Positions 1-5,757 of a stretch of 6,361 nucleotides of DNA are shown piece after piece. The DNA comes from an uncultured Eubacterium sp. (GTDB lineage Bacteria > Bacillota > Clostridia > Peptostreptococcales > Anaerovoracaceae). The translations under genes and the position numbers were made by a program. The stretch lies in NCBI GenBank assembly GCA_900551775.1, contig URXI01000251.1:1-6361 (forward strand), written 5' to 3'. The notes under the pieces are model-generated. The model searched no databases. It was not told the origin of the DNA and saw only the letters and a program-made list of their open reading frames with translations. The number at the start of each line of letters is the position of its first letter. Position 1 is the stretch's first letter.

Positions 1-30
1 TATATCTGCGGGGCGTCTTTTATTTGATAA
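1..30. terminator. Possible half of a terminator cut by the window edge
   Basis: Plus strand TGCGGGGCGTC followed by TTTTATTT (7-25) looks like the 3' arm and T-run of an intrinsic terminator for a gene lying to the left. Read on the minus strand it follows the SPFH stop codon after about 17 bases as AAAAGACGCCCCGCA, the 5' arm of a hairpin. A shared bidirectional terminator would explain both, but the matching arm is outside the window, so this is inference. Confidence 0.35.
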
Positions 31-42
31 ATTTATTTTTCG

Positions 43-957
43 TTAATCTTCTTTGATCAGTTCTTTCAGAGAAGTTGCCAGACCTGCAAGGCCTGCGATT
101 TCTGAAGGAATGATGATCTTCGTCGCCTGGCCGTCAGCAGCCTTTTCGAAAGAATTCAGACTCTGCAGGGCGATGACTTCTTTGTTCGGCTGTGATTCCA
201 CCAACATCTTGATACCGTCTGCAGTGGCCTGCTTGACCATTCTGATGGCTTCCGCTTCACCTTCTGCGGATCTGATGGCAGACTGCTTCTGTCCTTCTGC
301 TTCCAGGATAACCGCTTCCTTATGGCCCTCTGCCGTCAGAATTGCCGCCTTCTTTTCACCCTCTGCCCTGATGATGGCTTCTCTTCTTTCTCTCTCAGCC
401 CTCATCTGTTTTTCCATGGCCTGCTGAATGTCACGAGGCGGTGTAATGTTCTTGACTTCTACACGGTTGATCTTGATGCCCCAAGGATCGGTCGCCTCGT
501 CCAGGACGATACGGATCTTGGTGTTGATGGTCTCTCTGCTGGTCAGGGATTCATCCAGTTCCAGCTCACCGATGATATTTCTGAGAGTCGTAGCGGTCAG
601 ATTTTCGATAGCGTCCATAGGACTTTCAACACCGTAAGCATATAGCTTTGGATCCGTAATCTGAAAATAGATGACCGTGTCGATTTCCATCGTTACATTA
701 TCCTTGGTAATAACCGGCTGCGGCGGAAAATCGATAACCTTCTCCTTCAAAGATACTTTTCTCGAAATCTTGTCGATGAGAGGCACTTTGAAATGCAGGC
801 CCACCTGCCATGTACCTTTGTATGCGCCCAGTCTCTCAATGACGTAAGCCCTTGCCTGTGGCACGATTCTGATATTCGTCACAATCAAGCCAATCGCCAC
901 AATAATCAAGACGATGATTACAATTATTTTTATTATTTCACCTAAATCAGTTCCCAT
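43..957 (-). CDS. SPFH/stomatin-like membrane protein (band 7 family, QmcA-like)
   Basis: Predicted membrane-anchored scaffold protein that oligomerises in the cytoplasmic membrane; relatives organise microdomains or modulate membrane proteases, but no exact role can be assigned here. Seen in the sequence: 304 residues, an N-terminal hydrophobic anchor at about residues 8-27 with no cleavable signal, then the SPFH domain from about 30 to 185 with family motifs VPQARAYVIERLGAY (32-46) and TLRNIIGELELDE (124-136). A charged Ala/Glu-rich coiled-coil region follows (about 180-245), holding four AEG units spaced 11 residues apart, then a short C-terminal tail rich in Ala and Gly. Length is normal for paraslipin/stomatin-type proteins. 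The ATG start is supported by AAAGGAG with six bases to the start. It is the last gene of the operon, 13 bases after NfeD, its usual partner. Family call is firm; the QmcA, stomatin or HflK/HflC subtype is less certain. Confidence 0.95.
   Translation of the reverse strand: MGTDLGEIIKIIVIIVLIIVAIGLIVTNIRIVPQARAYVIERLGAYKGTWQVGLHFKVPLIDKISRKVSLKEKVIDFPPQPVITKDNVTMEIDTVIYFQITDPKLYAYGVESPMDAIENLTATTLRNIIGELELDESLTSRETINTKIRIVLDEATDPWGIKINRVEVKNITPPRDIQQAMEKQMRAERERREAIIRAEGEKKAAILTAEGHKEAVILEAEGQKQSAIRSAEGEAEAIRMVKQATADGIKMLVESQPNKEVIALQSLNSFEKAADGQATKIIIPSEIAGLAGLATSLKELIKED
259..366 (-). repeat. 33-base (11-residue) coding repeats in the SPFH gene
   Basis: Four AEG tripeptides start at residues 198, 209, 220 and 231 of the SPFH protein, each 11 residues apart, so the DNA shows degenerate 33-base periodicity. 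Eleven-residue repeats of this kind form the long straight coiled coil of flotillin/stomatin-type proteins, so this is a normal structural feature. Confidence 0.7.
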
Positions 958-970
958 AATAATCTCCTTT

Positions 971-1426
971 CTATTCAGTCAAAGGGACGACGACAGCCTT
1001 TACCCCTTCGATAGCGATTACTTTAACTTTTGATCCTTCTGCTATCACAGTATCGTCTGCTTTGCAGCCCGCAGTCCACTCCTGGCCTCCAAGCCTGATA
1101 ATGCCAGGCTCCAAAGGTTTGATAATCGAAGTCACAACTGCTTCTCTGCCAATCAAGGCATCTACATTGGTCTTCTCCTGACCAGTATGTAGCTTTTTCA
1201 CAAACAGCTTTCTGGTGCTGAACAGAAGAACGATTGAAATCACAAAGAACAAGACAACCTGAACTGCAATATCTGCGCCCAATAAGGCTGCAATCAGCGC
1301 CACCACGGCACCGCCAGCAAACCAAATGGTCGTAAGTCCCATAGTCAGTCCTTCAATGATGACAAAGATGACTGCGGCAGCCAGCCAGAAAACCGGCATA
1401 CTGAACCACGATAATCCAAAAATCAT
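971..1426 (-). CDS. NfeD family membrane protein (short, NfeD1b type)
   Basis: Partner of SPFH proteins; short NfeD proteins carry membrane helices plus a C-terminal OB-fold domain thought to bind the SPFH protein and stabilise its oligomers. About 151 residues. Hydrophobic segments are at about residues 11-30, 33-53 and 54-72, followed by a basic stretch (RKLFVKKL) on the cytoplasmic side. The small beta-rich domain at about 88-150 begins with IGREAVV and carries the IRLGGQEW and GSKVKVIAIEG strands typical of the family. The long NfeD form has an extra Clp-like serine protease domain, which is absent here, so no protease activity is expected. ATG at 1426 is chosen because AGGAGG (1435-1440) lies eight bases away; a GTG one codon upstream (1429) is in frame but only five bases from it. 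The gene sits between the COG2426 gene and the SPFH gene. Confidence 0.92.
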   Translation of the reverse strand: MIFGLSWFSMPVFWLAAAVIFVIIEGLTMGLTTIWFAGGAVVALIAALLGADIAVQVVLFFVISIVLLFSTRKLFVKKLHTGQEKTNVDALIGREAVVTSIIKPLEPGIIRLGGQEWTAGCKADDTVIAEGSKVKVIAIEGVKAVVVPLTE

Positions 1427-1434
1427 CACTCTTA

Positions 1435-1440
1435 CCTCCT
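1435..1440 (-). promoter_or_regulatory. Shine-Dalgarno site of the NfeD gene
   Basis: Perfect AGGAGG on the minus strand. Spacing is eight bases to ATG at 1426 and five to GTG at 1429, which favours the ATG as the NfeD start. Confidence 0.8.
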
Positions 1441-1461
1441 TTTGTTAGATTCCATTGTCCG

Positions 1462-1938
1462 TTAGAACAACATGCTCGCTCCGTATGTGATATACGAAAC
1501 TACGATCCCTGCGATGATCACACCGATCATGATTGCAGGAAAAGCTCTTTTCATCCTCATATCCAGCATAGCAGCAACAAGCGCGCCCGTCCATGCTCCA
1601 GTTCCTGGAAGCGGAATCGCCACCAGAAGCACGAGGCCAAACCATTCGTACTTTTCAACCATACCTGATTGTTTCTCCGCTTTTTGCTCAAAGCGGCAGA
1701 CCAGCTGATTCAGTTTCTGGCTCTTCGTTCTGATAAAAGCAAAGACTTTGCGCACGAACAATATGATGATAGGTACAGGGATCAGATTGCCGATAATCGA
1801 TGCGAAAAGTGCAGTCCGCACACTGAGACCATTGGCAACGCCGATGGGAATCGCTCCTCTCAGCTCAATGATTGGTACCATGGATATTATAACCGTCATT
1901 ATGATATTTCCTATATAAGTTCCCCAAAGGCCAACCAT
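1462..1938 (-). CDS. COG2426 / Sm_multidrug_ex family small membrane protein
   Basis: Polytopic inner-membrane protein of the family labelled 'small multi-drug export protein' (PF06695); that name is historical and the transported substrate, if any, is unknown. 158 residues. Family marks are ELRGAIPIG (25-33) near the end of the first hydrophobic segment, a second segment at about 43-62, a polar amphipathic linker rich in Lys and Gln (64-95), and IPLPGTGAWTGALVA (108-122) followed by a final hydrophobic stretch (about 133-155). These two Pro/Gly motifs are the inverted re-entrant hairpin-like elements that define the family, as in DedA-type proteins. The ATG at 1938 has only a distant GGGG (1953-1956, 14 bases away). 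An in-frame ATG at 1899 has AGGA nine bases upstream and would give 145 residues, so the start is uncertain. First gene of the COG2426-NfeD-SPFH operon, 32 bases before NfeD. Confidence 0.9.
   Translation of the reverse strand: MVGLWGTYIGNIIMTVIISMVPIIELRGAIPIGVANGLSVRTALFASIIGNLIPVPIIILFVRKVFAFIRTKSQKLNQLVCRFEQKAEKQSGMVEKYEWFGLVLLVAIPLPGTGAWTGALVAAMLDMRMKRAFPAIMIGVIIAGIVVSYITYGASMLF
1909..1912 (-). promoter_or_regulatory. Alternative Shine-Dalgarno site inside the COG2426 gene
   Basis: AGGA nine bases upstream of an in-frame ATG at 1899 (Met14). The upstream ATG at 1938 has no well-spaced site. Starting at Met14 would leave only about 11 residues before the ELRG motif, which is short for the family, so both starts remain open. 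Confidence 0.35.
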
Positions 1939-1973
1939 CTATTATATTTTCACCCCAATTCCTAGTTTTCTTA

Positions 1974-2002
1974 ATTATACAATTATTTTAGCTCGTTGTA
2001 AA
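1974..2002 (-). promoter_or_regulatory. Sigma-A type promoter of the COG2426-NfeD-SPFH operon
   Basis: Minus strand reads TTTACA (1997-2002, five of six consensus bases), a 17-base spacer, then TATAAT (1974-1979, perfect). The predicted start of transcription is near 1967, giving a leader of about 29 bases before ATG 1938. The -35 and most of the spacer lie inside the last codons of the receiver/EAL gene, so the membrane operon can be expressed independently of the signalling operon. Confidence 0.75.
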
Positions 2003-5000
2003 TACTACTTGTGTTTTCTCCAGTATTTTTTGCATTTAGTCTTGCGATTTCTGCATTCTGATATAACACATCAAAAGATTTTCCTGCTTCAGGAGAGAAT
2101 GCCGCTCCGATAGAGCAGGCTAGTTCAACATATCCCTGGCTGTTATCTGCTGTAACCAGATCTATAAACTCATCAAGACGCTCCTTCAGTTTCTCCAAAT
2201 CTTTATAGTTCTTGGCAAAGACGCCGAAAATATCGCAGTCCGTTCTAAAACCGATATCGTCCTGCCTGAATAAGTCTTTGATAATCCTGCTGATTTTCTT
2301 CACCAGGCTTTCTTCATAATGTTCGACGTATTGCCTGCTTACTTCCTCAAAATGGTCCACACCAAAGGTGACCATCACGTTGAGATCATCAGAAAAGTCC
2401 TCCAGATATTCGTCAACGATTTTCGTGGCAGCATCCAGATGATATAGTCCCGTAGCTCTATCGATTCTTGCCATCTGCGCTGCAGAATCGTATTTTCTAA
2501 CCGCTTCCTGCATGAATTTGATGGAGTCCATGGCATTGCTGACCCTCTTCTTTACAATCTCAGGCACAAACGGTTTGACGATGTAGTCGTTGATGCCCAT
2601 GTCTAAGGCGATTTCCTGTTCGTTGAGCTTATCCTCAGCCGAAATGATGATCACTGGAATATTGGCGATGGCAGGCAGGTTCCGCTTGTGCTGCAGGAAG
2701 TCCCAGCCATTCATCCTCGGCATCACGATGTCCAGAAGGATGACAGAAATATTAGGTGTTTCATTGAGCTTCTCAAGCGCTTCCATACCGTCTGCCGCTT
2801 CAATAATGGTGTACTGATCCGAAAATATCTTTTTTAAAATCGCTCTGTTGGCAGGCATATCGTCAACAACCATCATGATGTTTCCGTCACGGCCTTCGCC
2901 GATCAACGCCTGTCTGTACTTGGTCAGTTCAAAGTCGATTCGTTTCTGTGCTGTCACATCGTCGAGCAATCCTAAAACTAAGTGTTTGTTTCCGATTTCT
3001 TTCAGATATCTCAGCTTTAAATTCACCCAGATAGACGCACCTGTAGCAGTATATCTGATAAAATCACACTCGGCCGTACCGTGGGTCTTAACTGCCATGC
3101 GAAAAGAATTCATGACGATGTCCCGATACTGCCTGTCGACGATTTCGATGGGGTTCCCCATGCGGATGGCAGGGTCGTCTGAACCAAACAGGTCGTAATA
3201 CCCTTCGTTGATTCTGACAAATTCCATCGTCTCACCGTCGAATTCAAATATGGCCAATGCCTGGAGCAAATCTCCAAAGAGCACCTTCATCTGTGGATTT
3301 GACTGGAACAGGGAGTCCACGTCAAAATCGTCATTGTCGCTGTTACGGAGACTTCCATCGATTCTTTCTGCTTTCAGCCGCAGCTCTTTGTATTCCTCTA
3401 CCGGCATCGGTCTTGCGTAGTAATACCCTTGGACATAATCACAGCCTACAGACTTCAGGAAATTCACCTGGCTGGCAGTTTCAACACCTTCAACGATGAC
3501 GGGAATCTTCAGCCATTTTGCCATACGAATGACAGAAGCCAGAATGTTTTCTCCCCGTCCTGTATCTTTTGAGTTTGAGAGAAACAGCATGTCCAACTTG
3601 AGTATGTCCACCTCTATATCTTTGAGAATGCTCAGTGATGAATATCCGTTGCCAAAATCGTCCATCAAAATCGTAAAGCCATTCTCTCGGAGATCGCTGA
3701 CCAATTTGATCAAAATCATCGGATTAAAGGCATAGGCACTCTCGGTAATTTCAAATTCCAACAGCTCATGAGGGATCTGATACTTGTCCACCAGCTGTAC
3801 GATAGATTCAGCCAGCCGTGAATTGTAGATGTCCACCCTGGAAACATTGACAGAAATCGGCAGAGGCTTCAGTCCCTCGTCAATCCAGTTTCGCAGAAGC
3901 TGACAAGTCTTTTCCCACATATAATAATCCAGATTTGTGATAAAACCGTTATTTTCAAACACTGGGATAAAATCTCCAGGAGAAATCATGCCCTTTTCCG
4001 GATGAATCCATCTGACCAAAGCCTCTGCTCCGGCGATGGCGTTAGTATGAATATTATATTTAGGCTGGAGATAGATAGTGAATTCCTCATTTTCCAATGC
4101 TTTGTGCATATCATTGAGAATCTCCTGCTCTTTTTTCAGCTTCGCATCCATTTCATCCGTATAATAGGTGAAATACTTCAGATAATTGCCTGCGCCCTCT
4201 TTTGCTGCAACGCTGGCATTGCTGTACATCACTTCAGCCGGCATGCTGTTATCTTTTACCACATAGAGACCAAAATTAGGTTCGATGTCATAATCGGATC
4301 CATATTCTTCGAGCCGCTCCTTTGCGTCTTGAATCATCAGCTCCAAGCCTTCGGAGTCATATTCCATACAGAAGCAGAACACATCCGATTCCATTCTTCC
4401 ATAAGTGAAAAGCCGATATTTCTCTGAAAATATTTTTAGAATCTTTGCCATATATCTGATCAGGCTGTCCGCTTCCTTCGCCCCATAAAAAGTATTGATC
4501 AACTGGAATCTATCCACCTCAAAATAGATAAACACAAACTGCTTATCTGCATTGCGCCGAATCATGGACTCCGTCTTTTTCATGAAATGGCCTCGATTAT
4601 AAATCCCTGTCAATTGGTCGTGACAGGCCATATGCCGTATCTGCTCTGCCGCCGCTACTTCACTTCTGGCAATGGCATTTCGCAGCCGGCAAAGGGTCAC
4701 TTCCGGATTATATGGTTTGGTAATAAAATCCCAGGCGCCCATACGAAGGGCTTTGATTTCCTCCTGACTTCCACTGCTGGCCGTCATGACGATAATGGGG
4801 ATATTACCTAATTTTGCATCGTTTCTAATCTCTTCTAGCAGCTGAAATCCATCCACCACTGGCATCACGATATCACTGAGGACAGCAAGAATGCGGTCTG
4901 GCATCTCTCTCATGATACAAAGTGCCTCCGCTCCGTTTTCAGCTTCTCTGACGGAATATTCTGTTTTAAGAATCTCTTTCAGTACTTCCCTGTTGATCAC

Positions 5001-5039
5001 ATTATCGTCAACGATCAGAATACTTTTTTCGCTTTCCAT
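1983..5039 (-). CDS. Dual-receiver c-di-GMP phosphodiesterase: REC-GGDEF(degenerate)-EAL-PAS-REC-GGDEF(degenerate)
   Basis: Predicted cytoplasmic response regulator that hydrolyses cyclic di-GMP to pGpG. Domains over 1018 residues: REC1 about 5-125 with acidic pocket D11/D12, phospho-acceptor D56, T86 and K108; GGDEF1 about 141-295, opening with DQLTGIYNR but carrying ESDVF (217-221) for GGDEF and E174 for the first metal Asp; EAL about 303-560; PAS about 590-702; REC2 about 720-840 with D726/D727, D770, S800 and K822; GGDEF2 about 855-1010 with DCDIF (934-938). EAL catalytic positions are all present: EAL 339-341, N398, E430, DDFG 460-463, K481, E517 and Q537. No membrane segment is visible. 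Neither GGDEF should make c-di-GMP; they may bind GTP or act as dimer modules. ATG start is supported by AGAGG six bases upstream. It follows the Hpt gene by 11 bases, its likely phosphodonor. Domain calls are firm; activity is inferred. Confidence 0.95.
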   Translation of the reverse strand: MESEKSILIVDDNVINREVLKEILKTEYSVREAENGAEALCIMREMPDRILAVLSDIVMPVVDGFQLLEEIRNDAKLGNIPIIVMTASSGSQEEIKALRMGAWDFITKPYNPEVTLCRLRNAIARSEVAAAEQIRHMACHDQLTGIYNRGHFMKKTESMIRRNADKQFVFIYFEVDRFQLINTFYGAKEADSLIRYMAKILKIFSEKYRLFTYGRMESDVFCFCMEYDSEGLELMIQDAKERLEEYGSDYDIEPNFGLYVVKDNSMPAEVMYSNASVAAKEGAGNYLKYFTYYTDEMDAKLKKEQEILNDMHKALENEEFTIYLQPKYNIHTNAIAGAEALVRWIHPEKGMISPGDFIPVFENNGFITNLDYYMWEKTCQLLRNWIDEGLKPLPISVNVSRVDIYNSRLAESIVQLVDKYQIPHELLEFEITESAYAFNPMILIKLVSDLRENGFTILMDDFGNGYSSLSILKDIEVDILKLDMLFLSNSKDTGRGENILASVIRMAKWLKIPVIVEGVETASQVNFLKSVGCDYVQGYYYARPMPVEEYKELRLKAERIDGSLRNSDNDDFDVDSLFQSNPQMKVLFGDLLQALAIFEFDGETMEFVRINEGYYDLFGSDDPAIRMGNPIEIVDRQYRDIVMNSFRMAVKTHGTAECDFIRYTATGASIWVNLKLRYLKEIGNKHLVLGLLDDVTAQKRIDFELTKYRQALIGEGRDGNIMMVVDDMPANRAILKKIFSDQYTIIEAADGMEALEKLNETPNISVILLDIVMPRMNGWDFLQHKRNLPAIANIPVIIISAEDKLNEQEIALDMGINDYIVKPFVPEIVKKRVSNAMDSIKFMQEAVRKYDSAAQMARIDRATGLYHLDAATKIVDEYLEDFSDDLNVMVTFGVDHFEEVSRQYVEHYEESLVKKISRIIKDLFRQDDIGFRTDCDIFGVFAKNYKDLEKLKERLDEFIDLVTADNSQGYVELACSIGAAFSPEAGKSFDVLYQNAEIARLNAKNTGENTSSIYNELK

Positions 5040-5050
5040 TCTGTTCCTCT

Positions 5051-5398
5051 TTATTTTAAAATATCCTTTAGCTTTTCGTTTTCTGCAACTAATTTTCTGT
5101 AATGATCCTGAACGCCGTCAAAAGATCCTGTTCGTAGCGGCTCCACGATCTCTATATCCAAAAGGTATAGAGGCGTCAGCCCCATATTGCCATGAACGCC
5201 TTTCAGTGTGTGTGCACAGTCAAAAGCACCCTGTGCGTCCCCTGCTTCAATGGCTTCGCCCAGTTTCACAATGGACACTTCTTCTGCAATCTGATGCAGA
5301 AAGTCCATATACATCTCCTCATCTCCCAGAAAGCGCTCCAATGCTCCATCCACATCGCATCCCCACGTTTTCAGCCGTCCAAACACTTCGTTCACCAC
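5051..5398 (-). CDS. Histidine phosphotransfer (Hpt) domain protein
   Basis: Stand-alone Hpt protein, a cytoplasmic four-helix carrier that moves phosphate between a hybrid kinase receiver and a response regulator. The signature AHTLKGVHGNMGL holds the phosphorylatable His (residue 63 counted from GTG 5398) with the conserved Lys and Gly at +3 and +4. The N-terminal pattern GCDVDGALERFLGDEEMY is typical of clostridial Hpt proteins, and the C-terminal half is charged and helical. The open frame extends to a GTG at 5425, but that start has no good ribosome site. GTG at 5398 or 5395 follows GAGGG (5404-5408) at five and eight bases and fits the usual family start, so about 115 residues are expected. 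The two tandem GTG codons leave one residue of doubt. It is the first gene of the operon and lies 11 bases before the dual-receiver phosphodiesterase. No kinase is encoded nearby, so the phosphate source is unknown. Confidence 0.9.
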   Translation of the reverse strand: MVNEVFGRLKTWGCDVDGALERFLGDEEMYMDFLHQIAEEVSIVKLGEAIEAGDAQGAFDCAHTLKGVHGNMGLTPLYLLDIEIVEPLRTGSFDGVQDHYRKLVAENEKLKDILK

Positions 5399-5403
5399 AA
5401 TTT

Positions 5404-5408
5404 CCCTC
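5404..5408 (-). promoter_or_regulatory. Shine-Dalgarno site deciding the Hpt start
   Basis: GAGGG on the minus strand, five bases before GTG 5398 and eight before GTG 5395. The farther upstream GTG at 5425 lacks a comparable site, so translation probably begins at the tandem GTG codons. Confidence 0.55.
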
Positions 5409-5443
5409 TTTCCTAAACTTTTCACGCTCTACCCCGCTAAAAT

Positions 5444-5460
5444 TAACGGCAACGCCGTTA
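5444..5460. repeat. Perfect 17-base dyad TAACGGCAACGCCGTTA in the Hpt leader
   Basis: Two 7-base arms (TAACGGC and GCCGTTA) around AAC, with no mismatch; symmetry stops outside the arms. It lies about 7 to 23 bases downstream of the predicted start of transcription from the 5473-5501 promoter. It could be a repressor operator placed to block promoter clearance, or form a short hairpin in the leader RNA. There is no T-run on either side, so it is not an intrinsic terminator. Function is inferred from position only. Confidence 0.6.
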
Positions 5461-5472
5461 GATCGTAGAACC

Positions 5473-5501
5473 ATTATACCATTCCATACCAGATAATTCA
5501 A
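5473..5501 (-). promoter_or_regulatory. Main promoter of the Hpt / phosphodiesterase operon
   Basis: Minus strand reads TTGAAT (5496-5501, four of six), exactly 17 bases of spacer, then TATAAT (5473-5478, six of six). Predicted transcription start is near 5466, leaving a leader of roughly 68 bases before GTG 5398. The leader contains the 17-base dyad. Confidence 0.75.
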
Positions 5502-5503
5502 AT

Positions 5504-5533
5504 ATTATATCCTCCTCACCCACCGTTTGTCCG
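5504..5533 (-). promoter_or_regulatory. Possible second, upstream tandem promoter
   Basis: Minus strand reads CGGACA (5528-5533, matching only the GACA part of the -35), 18 bases, then a perfect TATAAT (5504-5509). A run of seven A on the minus strand (5542-5548) lies just upstream, where an UP element would sit. Weaker than the downstream promoter and unproven. Confidence 0.35.
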
Positions 5534-5613
5534 ATATAAAGTTTTTTTGATTTCTTGTAACATGACAATGGGCAAAAACTTGTGATATGCACTAAACGGA
5601 GAGGATATCACTC

Positions 5614-5757
5614 ATGAATCCAGCTTTTTTAAGAAAATCAATAATTATTATGGTCATTCTGTTGAAGATCAATACCTCTCCAATCTTCTGCAAAAAACGG
5701 ATGCCTGAATTTATGCAAAAAAAGAGCAAGGATAACAGGCACCGAACCTATACCTGA
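5614..5757 (+). CDS. Doubtful small plus-strand ORF, 47 residues, hypothetical
   Basis: An ATG at 5614 is preceded by GGAGAGG with nine bases of spacing, a good ribosome site, and the frame runs 47 codons to TGA at 5755-5757. The product would begin MNPAFLRKS, then a short hydrophobic run IIIMVILL (about residues 10-17), then a strongly basic C-terminal half rich in Lys and Arg. I do not recognise it. Against it: no convincing plus-strand promoter is visible upstream (only ATGACA at 5562-5567 with a poor -10), the hydrophobic run is too short for a solid membrane helix, and its last third reads through the terminator of the convergent permease gene. It may be a small protein gene, a remnant, or chance. 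Confidence 0.25.
   Translation: MNPAFLRKSIIIMVILLKINTSPIFCKKRMPEFMQKKSKDNRHRTYT

Noticed and set aside
53..427. Long plus-strand frame opposite the SPFH gene (124 codons).
   Set aside because: It is a complement of the Ala/Glu-rich coiled-coil coding region; low-complexity Ser/Ala product, no ribosome site, no family resemblance.
1442..1461. Direct repeat TCTAAC around the gap between the COG2426 and NfeD genes.
   Set aside because: Six bases only, likely chance; no hairpin or further copies seen.
1941..1946. A second TATAAT on the minus strand just before the COG2426 start.
   Set aside because: It has no -35 at 16-18 bases (AAAACT only) and would start transcription inside the coding region, whereas TATAAT at 1974-1979 has a good -35.
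4155..4619. Reading the large protein as a bifunctional diguanylate cyclase/phosphodiesterase because it has GGDEF domains.
   Set aside because: Both GGDEF signatures (ESDVF, DCDIF) and metal-binding positions are lost, so only phosphodiesterase activity is supported.
4891..5496. Plus-strand frame of 201 codons opposite the start of the receiver gene and the Hpt gene.
   Set aside because: Both minus-strand genes show clear family motifs here; the plus-strand product has no recognisable domain and no promoter or ribosome site.
5319..5501. Minus-strand 60-codon frame starting at TTG with AGGAGG nine bases upstream, overlapping the Hpt gene.
   Set aside because: Most of it lies in another frame of the Hpt gene, whose Hpt motifs are clear; the product resembles no family I know, and its ribosome site is upstream of the main promoter's transcription start. 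The AGGAGG is probably chance or would matter only for transcripts from the upstream promoter.
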